A stretch of 64,000 bases of DNA from Cytophagales bacterium. Lineage in GTDB: Bacteria > Bacteroidota > Bacteroidia > Cytophagales > Cyclobacteriaceae. This document shows, piece after piece, positions 41,402 to 49,640 of the stretch. The position numbers were made by a program, and so were the translations under genes. The notes beneath the pieces are model-generated. The model did not search any database and was not told where the DNA came from. It worked only from the letters and a program-made list of their open reading frames with translations. Numbering within the stretch: position 1 is the first letter of the stretch; each line of letters starts with the position of its first letter. The stretch is taken from assembly GCA_033344775.1 (NCBI GenBank), contig JAWPMT010000004.1, positions 1,674,001-1,738,000 on the forward strand, in the 5' to 3' direction.

Positions 41402-43597
41402 TTAATTGTTTGCGCTCAGTTTAGGATCTACTTTACTAATGTCCGTACCCAATCGTTGCAGATAAGCAATGAGAGCGATGATCTCTTTCTCAGAACTCAC
41501 CTCAATACCCTGATCTTTCAAGGTTTTGGCGATTTCATCGGATTGATCTTTGATAGATGTCAAAACCTCTCCGTATGTCATCTCCGGATAAGGAACTCCC
41601 ATTTGACGCATCACATCAAGCTTCTTTTCTGAGTTTTCCGTATTCAGCACTTGCTCAAACAACCATGGGTAAGGCGGCATGATAGAACCTGGTGACATGG
41701 AATTTGGATCCAGCATGTGATGATAGTGCCAGCTATCCGGATACTTCCCTCCAATTCTTAACAAGTCCGGACCTGTTCGTTTAGATCCCCACAGGAAGGG
41801 ATGGTCATAAACAAATTCTCCTGCTTTCGCATACTCACCATAACGCTCCGTCTCAGAACGGAATGGACGGATCATTTGAGAGTGACACGCATTACATCCT
41901 TCACGAATGTAGATGTCACGCCCTTCTAGTTCCAGGGGAGAATAAGGTTGTACGCTGGCAATCGTAGGTACATTAGATTTTACCAGGAAGGTAGGCACCA
42001 ATTCGACCAGACCTCCAATAAGAATCATCACTAAAGACCAAACCAGTAAGTTAATGGGTCTCCATTCGAAAATCCTTCTGTGCCAGTGCTCATTCTTAGG
42101 AGGTACATAACCTGCCGTCAAAGGTGCCGCCTGATCTTTGGTTTCTGGAATAAAGCTCCCTTGCTTGGCGGTTTTCACCAAATTGTAAACCATCACAAAC
42201 ACACCTCCAAGGTACATCGCTCCACCAAAGGCACGCAGTGCGTACATTGGCTGGATTTGAGTGACCGTTTCCAGGAAGTTAGGATAAGCGAGGATACCTG
42301 CTTCGGTGAATTCTTTCCACATTAGGCTTTGTACAAAGCCTGCCCAGTACATAGGGAGTGCATAGAAGACAATGCCCATCGTGCCCACCCAGAAATGGAT
42401 ATTGGCCAATTTCTTAGAGAACAACTGTGTTCCGTAAAGTTTTGGGATCAGGTAATACAACATACCGAAGGTCAGGAAGCCGTTCCAGCCCAATCCGCCT
42501 ACGTGAACGTGTGCTACAATCCAATCGGTAAAGTGTGCGATGGCATTCACGTTTTTCAGGGACAGCATCGGTCCTTCGAATGTGGCCATACCGTAACAAG
42601 ACACAGCAACTACCATGAACTTCAAAATAGGATCTTCGCGAACCCGGTCCCAAGCACCGCGCAAAGTGAACAGACCATTTAGCATACCGCCCCATGATGG
42701 TGCAATCAACATCACCGAAAACACCACACCTAAAGACTGTGCCCAATCAGGCAACGCATTGTACAGTAAGTGGTGAGGCCCAGCCCAGATGTAGATAAAG
42801 ATCAGCGCCCAGAAGTGAATGATCGATAATCGATAGCTATAGATCGGCCGATTCGATGCTTTGGGAATGAAGTAGTACATCAGTCCTAAATAAGGCGTAG
42901 TGAGGAAGAATGCCACTGCGTTATGGCCATACCACCACTGCACCAACGCATCCTGAACACCCGCAAACAAACTATAGCTTTTAAATAATGTTACCGGAAA
43001 CTCAAAGGAATTGACGATGTGCAATACTGCTACCGTCACGAAAGTCGCAATGAAAAACCAGATGGCGACGTATAAGTGACGCTCTCTTCTTTTCAGGATG
43101 GTGCCGAACATGTTAACCCCAAATACCACCCAGATCAATGCGATGGCAATATCAATTGGCCATTCCAGTTCTGCGTATTCTTTAGATGTCGTGATTCCAA
43201 GTGGTAAGGTGATGGCCGCAGCCAGGATAATCAATTGCCAACCCCAGAAGTGAATTTTACTCAAGAGGTCGCTGAACATCCGGGCCTTACATAGCCGCTG
43301 CAGGGTGTAATATACCCCGGCGAAAATGCCATTTCCTACGAAAGCGAAAATGACCGCATTGGTATGCAAAGGCCGTATCCTTCCAAAGGTCGTATACTGG
43401 ATACCGAAGTTCAGTTCGGGAAAAACAAATTGCAGGGCCACCAACAGCCCGACTGACATGCCTACAATGCCGAAGACCGTCGCAGCGATGATGAACATCC
43501 GCACGATCTTGTTGTCATAGTAAAAGACCTCCACGCCCGACGTTTCCGGTTCGGCATGGGTAGGCTTGGTGAGGGTCAAGGTTTCCTGATTCTCCAT
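41402..43597 (-). CDS. ccoNO: cbb3 cytochrome c oxidase, fused subunits I and II (CcoN-CcoO)
   Basis: 731 residues. Residues about 30-520 form the 12-helix heme-copper subunit CcoN; heme and copper ligands lie in LHTNAVIFAFVGNGIF, WWYGHNAVAF and HVHVGGLGWNGF. After a linker the C-terminal part (about 530-731) is CcoO, with a transmembrane helix, heme motif CNACH and MPPYPWLF. In most proteobacteria these are two genes; the fusion is a known Bacteroidetes form. It reduces oxygen to water with high affinity. It starts directly after the ccoS stop codon. Confidence 0.96.
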   Translation of the reverse strand: MENQETLTLTKPTHAEPETSGVEVFYYDNKIVRMFIIAATVFGIVGMSVGLLVALQFVFPELNFGIQYTTFGRIRPLHTNAVIFAFVGNGIFAGVYYTLQRLCKARMFSDLLSKIHFWGWQLIILAAAITLPLGITTSKEYAELEWPIDIAIALIWVVFGVNMFGTILKRRERHLYVAIWFFIATFVTVAVLHIVNSFEFPVTLFKSYSLFAGVQDALVQWWYGHNAVAFFLTTPYLGLMYYFIPKASNRPIYSYRLSIIHFWALIFIYIWAGPHHLLYNALPDWAQSLGVVFSVMLIAPSWGGMLNGLFTLRGAWDRVREDPILKFMVVAVSCYGMATFEGPMLSLKNVNAIAHFTDWIVAHVHVGGLGWNGFLTFGMLYYLIPKLYGTQLFSKKLANIHFWVGTMGIVFYALPMYWAGFVQSLMWKEFTEAGILAYPNFLETVTQIQPMYALRAFGGAMYLGGVFVMVYNLVKTAKQGSFIPETKDQAAPLTAGYVPPKNEHWHRRIFEWRPINLLVWSLVMILIGGLVELVPTFLVKSNVPTIASVQPYSPLELEGRDIYIREGCNACHSQMIRPFRSETERYGEYAKAGEFVYDHPFLWGSKRTGPDLLRIGGKYPDSWHYHHMLDPNSMSPGSIMPPYPWLFEQVLNTENSEKKLDVMRQMGVPYPEMTYGEVLTSIKDQSDEIAKTLKDQGIEVSSEKEIIALIAYLQRLGTDISKVDPKLSANN

Positions 43598-43756
43598 TTA
43601 GTGATCATTTGAATTGTCGTTCTCTGGAAATAGGATGCGGATAGAAGGGGTATAATCATCCTCAAACTGGCCGTCTTTGCTGGCTTTAAGAAAGGCCACC
43701 AAAAACAATACGGCAATGATCAGACTGATCCCGATCAGTAAGAAGAGTACTTCCAT
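43598..43756 (-). CDS. ccoS: cbb3 oxidase assembly protein CcoS
   Basis: 52 residues from ATG 43754-43756; an in-frame TTG further upstream would add eight residues but no family feature. The protein is one transmembrane helix (MEVLFLLIGISLIIAVLFLV) followed by an acidic tail with KDGQFEDDYTPSIRILF, both typical of CcoS. It is needed for heme or copper insertion into the oxidase. It is first gene of the operon here. The P-type ATPase gene that usually precedes it is absent from this position. Confidence 0.93.
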   Translation of the reverse strand: MEVLFLLIGISLIIAVLFLVAFLKASKDGQFEDDYTPSIRILFPENDNSNDH

Positions 43757-43830
43757 GTGCATCAATTTTGTTGGAAGCAATGTTAGACGTCAGGCGAAGC
43801 CCCCTTGCTGATGGGTTGCAGGGTAGGATA

Positions 43831-43842
43831 TGACTTTTGTCA
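43831..43842. promoter_or_regulatory. Crp/Fnr-like dyad upstream of ccoS
   Basis: TGAC-TTTT-GTCA lies 75 bp upstream of the ccoS ATG. It matches the inner bases of the Fnr-type site TTGAY-N4-RTCAA (8 of 10 positions). cbb3 operons are often under Fnr-type control, so this is a reasonable candidate. Confidence 0.4.
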
Positions 43843-43879
43843 GGTCAAGATACTTCTCCCTTCTGGGAGGGGTGCAATA

Positions 43880-44006
43880 CTATTAAGTTAAGATTCGTCA
43901 TTGCGAAGAATTGAAGCAGTCTAGTCCATAATAATTATACTACGAATCCTTATTTGAGATCGTTTCGATACCACGCGATGACGGTCCATTTCTCTTTACT
44001 TAATAG
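43880..44006. repeat. Nested palindromic element upstream of ccoS (REP-like)
   Basis: The outer arms CTATTAAGTTAAGA (43880-43893) and its inverted form (43993-44006) match at 13 of 14 positions. The inner unit (43896-43983) starts CGTCATTGCGAAG, contains GAAGCAGTC, and ends GATCGTTTC...CGCGATGACG, an inverted repeat. It is related to the inner unit at 17625-17724. There is no gene in 43757-44228. Confidence 0.75.
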
Positions 44007-44083
44007 CATTATGAGGGGTTGTGGATTTCAACGACATATTGTTACTCCGCACACATCCAAGACGCCCCACCACACCAGCTATT

Positions 44084-44112
44084 TCGCCAGACCTGCGCAA
44101 CGGGCCTGGCGA
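44084..44112. repeat. GC-rich inverted repeat
   Basis: TCGCCAG (44084-44090) and CTGGCGA (44106-44112) flank a 15-nt loop. It lies in the same gene-free stretch as the REP-like element, beyond the end of the GH2-like gene, and may be another repeat remnant or a weak terminator. Confidence 0.4.
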
Positions 44113-44228
44113 GGAAGTGCTTTGATTGAAAAGCCTCATACTATACCGGCAAGCTTCCTAAATAGTGAAACTCGAACTCAATTCTTCATTCTGTTCTACC
44201 GTTATTCTGGACACTTTATGTCACATAT

Positions 44229-45542
44229 TCACGGCCCTACCCAAAAAGGAATGTTCGCGTGTGCAGTGTGACCTTTGCCATCTTCGACATAGATGAATAA
44301 GCGATAGGCTCCTGATTCTTTAGGTGCGCTAAATCGTGCTATGTCTCCAGATCCTTCAGAAAACAAGCCTTCAATGACTTCCGGAATGTATTCCTTGTCC
44401 CCGCCACTTTTCGTGGATCGGCTTTCCTGTCTGATCTCCCATTGGTATACCAAAGGATCGCCATCCGGGTCATTTATAGACACGGAAGACTGATAGGATT
44501 CCCCGGATTTCAATCGAACATTATCCAAAGCTGTATTACCGTCCAGGGTGAAATCCAGCAATTTGGGCGATCGATTCTCAGGCCATTGTCCGTTCCAGGC
44601 ATAGTGCATCACATCTACTGATTCGGTTTCATTTCCCTCGGGCATGAACATCCCAAACCAGGTAGGTGTTCGCTCTTGCTTTTGTCCCCACAGAAAGACG
44701 AAAGAGCCCATTACTTGTTGAGATTGCGAAAGAATGGCGTTTTGGTAACGAGACAAATAGAGATCGGCCTTTATCGAACTATTGTTTTCTATTGGAGCTC
44801 CCCATTCAGTTTCAGGCACTTCCCAATAACCCGTAGCACCCCACTCCGTGACCATCAGAGGGCCTTGATAATTTGTAGCTTCGATTAACTCCGGAAGCTG
44901 GTCTATAGGTCCATATAGCTGAGCACTGATGAAATCCAGATCCGGCGCTTTGCTTTTGAGCCAATCGACTTCTGGCTTGTCGAGACCCGCCAGGGGAGTG
45001 GTAGTGAGATGGTAAGGATCTAATTCGTGGATCATTTTTGAAATGTCGTTGACCGCCTCCCAAACCCTGGGATTGGTGTATTCATGATTCAATTCATTGC
45101 CAATCAACCAGGCCACTAAAGCAGGGTGATCTTTGTAGGCCATGACTGTCTCTCGAATCCGTTCATTCTGCTTTTTTACGGCAGCCTCATCATCATAATC
45201 GAATCCATGACGTTCTGGCATCACCCATAAACCCATCATAACCTTTAGCCCAAGTTCATGAGCCTGATCCAAAACATACTTGCCGTTTTCCGAACTCCAG
45301 GTCCTTACGACATTCGCGCCATGAGCAGCCAATGCTCCAAGGTCTCCATTATCCACTCCTGCCCCTTTGATGTAAACCGGTTCCCCGTTCAGAAAAATGC
45401 GATATCCATCGTCCGTGAGTCGAATTTCAGAACGCGTGATGTCCGAGGCTAATGCTTGTCTTTTTCCAGTCTGACAAGCGCATAACAATCCACAGACAAG
45501 TGGAAACAGGAATTGATAAGGGTAATAAAAGGGAGATTTCAT
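44229..45542 (-). CDS. Glycoside hydrolase lipoprotein, GH2-like TIM barrel
   Basis: 437 residues. The lipoprotein signal ends at LLCAC (Cys23). The catalytic barrel (about 40-310) shows GEPVYIKGAGVDN, GANVVRTWS, the acid/base motif IGNELNHE and a likely nucleophile Glu in MVTEWGATG. This is the GH2 catalytic-domain style without the usual N-terminal sandwich domains. A PKD/Ig-like C-terminal domain (about 345-437) contains DPDGDPLVYQWEI. It should cleave a beta-glycan at the cell surface; the substrate is not evident. It is first gene right of the interrupted cco locus. Confidence 0.85.
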   Translation of the reverse strand: MKSPFYYPYQFLFPLVCGLLCACQTGKRQALASDITRSEIRLTDDGYRIFLNGEPVYIKGAGVDNGDLGALAAHGANVVRTWSSENGKYVLDQAHELGLKVMMGLWVMPERHGFDYDDEAAVKKQNERIRETVMAYKDHPALVAWLIGNELNHEYTNPRVWEAVNDISKMIHELDPYHLTTTPLAGLDKPEVDWLKSKAPDLDFISAQLYGPIDQLPELIEATNYQGPLMVTEWGATGYWEVPETEWGAPIENNSSIKADLYLSRYQNAILSQSQQVMGSFVFLWGQKQERTPTWFGMFMPEGNETESVDVMHYAWNGQWPENRSPKLLDFTLDGNTALDNVRLKSGESYQSSVSINDPDGDPLVYQWEIRQESRSTKSGGDKEYIPEVIEGLFSEGSGDIARFSAPKESGAYRLFIYVEDGKGHTAHANIPFWVGP

Positions 45543-45598
45543 TGAATGAGATTATAAAAATTTGAAGTTAAGCAGTTTTGTGCGTATCTGAAGTTGGT

Positions 45599-46402
45599 TC
45601 ACCAGTCTTCTAAAGTCGCTTTATCGTCCATCCAACTCCACTCCACATCTTTCATGAACCACAGATAAGCATCCAGATCTTCAACGCCCCAATCGCGCCA
45701 AGATCTAATGTTATGAAAAAGGATTTCCGAATTTTCTCGACTTGGGTCGTTCAATACTTGATTCATTTGGTCCATCAAACCTACCGGCTGCTCCTTACAT
45801 CTGCTGAGATACTCATAGAACCATTTATGATAAGGGAATAAAAGGCGATTATACGCCAGGATCAACCTGCCGGCAAACAAGGTCAACTGGGAAGCTGCTC
45901 GCGTTTTAGTATACAGATTATTGTGTCGATCCGCTTCATTCATCAACCAGTTTTGGATGAATGCCATGGAATAAAATGTCCGCATTTTTTCAGCCCTGGT
46001 CTCCTCGGGGTACCGGGCAATGGAATCAATCATCTCTTGCAGTCCATCGATCTTGGAATAGGGAGTGAAGGCTCCGTCAAACGCCGCCCGGGAAGGTTCA
46101 TTTCCATCATCAAGTACTTTTTTCAAATAGGCCATGTCAACGATCTTTCCATCTACGAACCCTCCCGGGTAATCTGTGAGATCTGTCCGATTGATAAACA
46201 AGTCATTATTTTGGAATCGCTTTTGAAATTCTTTTTCAGTGGCCACAATCATAAAGTCTACATCTGAATCATCCCGGGCACATCCCTTCGCTACGGAACC
46301 TCCAATGATAATGGCTTGAAATGTCGGATCACCTTTATACGCTGACACCAGATTTTCAATTGCTTTTAAATGATGTGGTCTGATTTCAGTAGACATATCC
46401 AT
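45599..46402 (-). CDS. Nucleotidyltransferase-domain protein (ANT-like)
   Basis: 267 residues. The polymerase-beta-like catalytic motif is GGSVAKGCARDDSDVDFMIV, with G-S and D-x-D at the expected spacing (about 34-52). A helical C-terminal domain follows (about 140-260). The layout resembles aminoglycoside nucleotidyltransferases and the stand-alone NTases of environmental bacteria. The substrate cannot be predicted. An ATG two codons downstream is an equally possible start. It is alone on its strand next to a divergent fabH-like gene. Confidence 0.85.
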   Translation of the reverse strand: MDMSTEIRPHHLKAIENLVSAYKGDPTFQAIIIGGSVAKGCARDDSDVDFMIVATEKEFQKRFQNNDLFINRTDLTDYPGGFVDGKIVDMAYLKKVLDDGNEPSRAAFDGAFTPYSKIDGLQEMIDSIARYPEETRAEKMRTFYSMAFIQNWLMNEADRHNNLYTKTRAASQLTLFAGRLILAYNRLLFPYHKWFYEYLSRCKEQPVGLMDQMNQVLNDPSRENSEILFHNIRSWRDWGVEDLDAYLWFMKDVEWSWMDDKATLEDW

Positions 46403-46604
46403 TCATTTTACAACATAACTATTTTAAATCCCAGAGTTGCTAAATTTATACATAAGGAACCCACGAATATTCACCTTACCATCCTTGTACTACACTGATT
46501 GACCTGGGAAATCACTTCTCGTCTATTGCAAGAGATGGCCGGTGATTTTGTACTGGGCATATTCCATTGATCAAAACTAAACCTTTCAACTTCTGCGCTC
46601 TTAT

Positions 46605-46612
46605 TATCTTTG
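46605..46612 (+). promoter_or_regulatory. Candidate -7 promoter element (TAnnTTTG)
   Basis: TATCTTTG matches the consensus and would start transcription about 20 nt before the ATG at 46639. It supports that start over an upstream TTG in the same frame. Confidence 0.5.
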
Positions 46613-46638
46613 GAGGATTACCCAAAAATAGCAACAGC

Positions 46639-47643
46639 ATGTATAACTCGAGAATCGCAGGGATAGGCCACTATGTACCCGAAAATGTGGTTAAGAACGA
46701 TGACCTGAAGCAATATATGGACACGAGTGATGAATGGATCCAGGAACGGACCGGAATCAAAGAACGTCGCTGGATTGATCCAGCAACGGAAGACGCTACT
46801 TCTGTAATGGGCACCAAAGCTGCCCGCATTGCTATTGAAAATGCAGGTCTTACCCCTGACGATATCGACTTCATCGTGTTTGCGACACTGAGTCCTGATT
46901 ATTACTTTCCCGGTCCTGGCGTACAGGTGCAGCAGCAATTGGGCATCAAAGAAATTGGCGCGCTGGATGTAAGGAACCAATGTTCTGGATTCGTATACAG
47001 CTTGTCAGTAGCTGATCAGTTCATTAAAACAGGCATGTATAAAAACATCCTGGTAATCGGATCAGAAAACCACTCCGGAGGTCTGGAGCGATCTACCCGC
47101 GGACGTGGTGTAACGGTGATCTTCGGCGATGGTGCCGGCGCAGTAGTGTTACAACGGACTGAAGAAAAACGAGGTATTCTCTCCACTCACCTGCACTCTG
47201 AAGGACAACATGCTGAAGAACTTTCGCTGATCGGACCAGCAACCAGCCGATGGGTAGACAAGATCATCGCAGACAATGACCCTGATGATGCTTCTTACTA
47301 CCCTCACATGAACGGCAACTTTGTGTTTAAGCATGCCGTGGTACGTTTTCAGGAAGTGATCCACGAAGCGCTGGCAACCAATGGTTACAAGCCTGAAGAC
47401 ATTGACATGCTGATCCCACACCAGGCTAATCTGCGTATCAGCCATTTCATCATGCAAAAAATGGGACTGGGGCCTGAAAAGGTCTACAACAACATCATGC
47501 GGTATGGCAACACTACGGCCGCCTCTATTCCAATTGCTCTGAGTGAAGCACATCAGGAAGGAAAGATCAAAGAAGGTGATCTGGTATGTTTTGCTGCCTT
47601 TGGTAGTGGGTTTACCTGGGCATCAGCCTTGATCCGCTGGTAA
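46639..47643 (+). CDS. 3-oxoacyl-ACP synthase III family (FabH-like)
   Basis: 334 residues. The thiolase-fold catalytic triad is complete: Cys115 in NQCSG, His261 in PHQANLR and Asn291 in YGNTTAAS. The start MYNSRIAGIGHYVPENVV matches the FabH N-terminus and follows a good -7 box; an in-frame TTG 24 codons earlier is rejected. FabH-type enzymes start fatty acid synthesis with acetyl- or branched acyl-CoA. The gene is not next to plsX or acpP, so it may be a second copy or work in special lipid synthesis. It is followed directly by a conserved hypothetical gene. Confidence 0.92.
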   Translation: MYNSRIAGIGHYVPENVVKNDDLKQYMDTSDEWIQERTGIKERRWIDPATEDATSVMGTKAARIAIENAGLTPDDIDFIVFATLSPDYYFPGPGVQVQQQLGIKEIGALDVRNQCSGFVYSLSVADQFIKTGMYKNILVIGSENHSGGLERSTRGRGVTVIFGDGAGAVVLQRTEEKRGILSTHLHSEGQHAEELSLIGPATSRWVDKIIADNDPDDASYYPHMNGNFVFKHAVVRFQEVIHEALATNGYKPEDIDMLIPHQANLRISHFIMQKMGLGPEKVYNNIMRYGNTTAASIPIALSEAHQEGKIKEGDLVCFAAFGSGFTWASALIRW

Positions 47644-48234
47644 TTGGCGACTTTCTCTGAAAAGGAAATCCGGTTCCTTGCTGATACGGATTTCCTCCTC
47701 ACCAAGCAGGACATCAATCAAAAAGTCACCGCATTATTAGGTGAAGCGGAGCAAAAGCTCAAAGGAATTATTCAATCATCGGATTTCCCATTTCCGGATC
47801 AGGCCTTTTTGAAAGCGGGTAAGATTTCACGAGGGGAGCAGTACCAAGGACTACCCTATTGGATATTGGACTACCCCAGAAAATTCAGTAAAGAAGCCAC
47901 TTTTTCTTTCCGTACTATGGTTTGGTGGGGGCATGAAATCAGTTGCTTTTTTCATATTGGTGGCACTGACCTGGAAAATTTTCGAGCCTTCATTCTAAAA
48001 AATTTTCAAAAAGACCCATCAGCATATATTTCTGTGCACTCCTCCCCCTGGGAATATCATTTCGGGCCTGATAATTACCAGAATGCCTTTAAAATAGGCC
48101 CTGAGGAGGTAAAAACCCATATGGATCAATTTGGTTTTCATAAAATGACTGACCGACTTCCTCTGGAACAAATCCAGGATTTACCGGATTTCGCGGCAAC
48201 AACTTTCGCAAAAATGCTTGACAGTCTCCGGTAA
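47644..48234 (+). CDS. Conserved hypothetical protein (TTG start)
   Basis: 196 residues. The TTG at 47644 follows the fabH-like stop codon with no gap, and no ATG occurs before mid-protein, so this start is the best choice. The protein is soluble, with aromatic-rich segments (GLPYWILDYPRKFS and RTMVWWGHEISCFFHIGG) and the motif WEYHFGPDNY. I do not recognise a named family; similar lengths occur in Bacteroidetes. Translational coupling with the synthase suggests they act together or share expression. Confidence 0.75.
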   Translation: MATFSEKEIRFLADTDFLLTKQDINQKVTALLGEAEQKLKGIIQSSDFPFPDQAFLKAGKISRGEQYQGLPYWILDYPRKFSKEATFSFRTMVWWGHEISCFFHIGGTDLENFRAFILKNFQKDPSAYISVHSSPWEYHFGPDNYQNAFKIGPEEVKTHMDQFGFHKMTDRLPLEQIQDLPDFAATTFAKMLDSLR

Positions 48235-48298
48235 GCGACATTCTGGTACTATTTTTGAGTTTCACGAAGAAGCACCAAGTTCCTGTATAGCATCACCT

Positions 48299-49633
48299 AT
48301 GCTCGTAAAGTACTTAACAACGTTGTTCTTTTCCGGTTTAGCACTATCTATGAGTGCTCAAGAGGTGTCCCCTTCTACCAAAATCTTCCAAGAAGATACC
48401 ATCAGAGATGGCATCATGAGGGTTTACCATGAAGACGGCAAGTCGTTGTGGTTCAAAGGTCGCATGAAGGCTGGAATGAGAAAAGGCCCATGGATCTATT
48501 ATCGCAAAGATGGCACGGTGAACACGATCGTCCAATATGACAATGATACGATCAGTGGCCCGACGCTGTATTACGATGAACAAGAAATCAAGGTGAGTGA
48601 AACCATGTTCGTCAATGGGATCAAAGAAGGACACCACAATGAATTTTATAATGACGGATCTGTGGCTTTGTCAGGATTTTTCTCAAACGGATTGAAGGAC
48701 AGCACCTGGACCGAGCACCTCGGCTATCAGCGAAAAGGATTTGAAGAGAATTACTCCAAGGGTAAGTTGCACGGTAAAAGTGTTTACTACTATGATCAGG
48801 AATACAGTTATGATCGCATCCAAGCCATTGAAAATTATCGCTACGGTGTAAAACATGGAGAATGGCGATTTTATTATTTCAACCGACAGCTCGAAAAGAG
48901 CTTTACTTATGAAAACGGGCTGTTGCAGGGAGTATACAATGAATATTATCGCAACGGAAAGAAGAAAGAAGAGGGTAATTTCAGCTATGACCAACGGGAG
49001 GGAAAGTGGCTCACTTTTCATGAAGAAGGCGAACTGGCAACGATTGGACGATACTTTCGGGATCAGAAATCGGGGCTTTGGAAGTATTTTTCTGCAACGG
49101 GGACCTTGCGAAGCGAAGGTCGTTACAAGAATGATTTGCGAGACGGGCAATGGATCTACTACTACGAAGATGGTACCTTGTCGGCGGTAGGAAGCTATCG
49201 ATTGGGCGAAAAAGACGGACTCTGGGGACTATTTTATACCAATGACCAGCTACAACAGGAACAAACCTGGAAAAACGGGAGCCTGATGGAAACATCGGAG
49301 TTCTATTCCATCAAAGGCGAGGCCCTGGAAGCGGGCACGTTGAAAGAAGGTTCCGGAACCTACTTTGAGTACTACCCCGAAGGAGAACTTTATATTTCAG
49401 CTAATCTCGTTGATGGACTCTTTCACGGAGAATATACGATCTACTACTCGACAGGAAACCGACAAGCGCAAGGCCAGATGGCATATGGCCTACAAGAAGG
49501 CGAATGGACCTACTGGCACACTAATGACAAGCCGGAATCAAATGGTAGTTTCTCCCAAGGCGAAAAAGTTGGTTATTGGAACTACTACAATGGTCGTGGG
49601 AAATTACGTGAAAAAATCAACCACGACGAGTAG
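48299..49633 (+). CDS. Secreted MORN-repeat protein
   Basis: 444 residues from the ATG at 48299 with signal peptide MLVKYLTTLFFSGLALSMSA; an upstream in-frame start would overlap the preceding gene and hide it. The rest is an array of about 14-16 MORN_2 repeats of the form Y-x-D/N-G-x-x-x-x-x-G, for example YYEDGTLSAVGSYRLGEKDG. The repeats form a long beta ladder. Annotation pipelines often call such proteins YwqK-family antitoxins, but nothing here supports that role. Probably a surface or periplasmic structural protein. Confidence 0.88.
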   Translation: MLVKYLTTLFFSGLALSMSAQEVSPSTKIFQEDTIRDGIMRVYHEDGKSLWFKGRMKAGMRKGPWIYYRKDGTVNTIVQYDNDTISGPTLYYDEQEIKVSETMFVNGIKEGHHNEFYNDGSVALSGFFSNGLKDSTWTEHLGYQRKGFEENYSKGKLHGKSVYYYDQEYSYDRIQAIENYRYGVKHGEWRFYYFNRQLEKSFTYENGLLQGVYNEYYRNGKKKEEGNFSYDQREGKWLTFHEEGELATIGRYFRDQKSGLWKYFSATGTLRSEGRYKNDLRDGQWIYYYEDGTLSAVGSYRLGEKDGLWGLFYTNDQLQQEQTWKNGSLMETSEFYSIKGEALEAGTLKEGSGTYFEYYPEGELYISANLVDGLFHGEYTIYYSTGNRQAQGQMAYGLQEGEWTYWHTNDKPESNGSFSQGEKVGYWNYYNGRGKLREKINHDE

Positions 49634-49640
49634 TTGAGTC

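Noticed and set aside
43954-44271. 105-codon open frame on the plus strand
   Set aside because: It runs through the REP-like element and the GC-rich hairpin into the end of the GH2-like gene; the composition does not look like a protein.
46567-46638. TTG start giving 24 extra residues on the FabH-like protein
   Set aside because: FabH proteins begin at the later ATG, and a good -7 box at 46605-46612 lies inside the extension.
48299-49633. Toxin-antitoxin (YwqK antitoxin) role for the MORN protein
   Set aside because: It is secreted, made only of MORN repeats and has no toxin partner; the label comes from generic repeat similarity.
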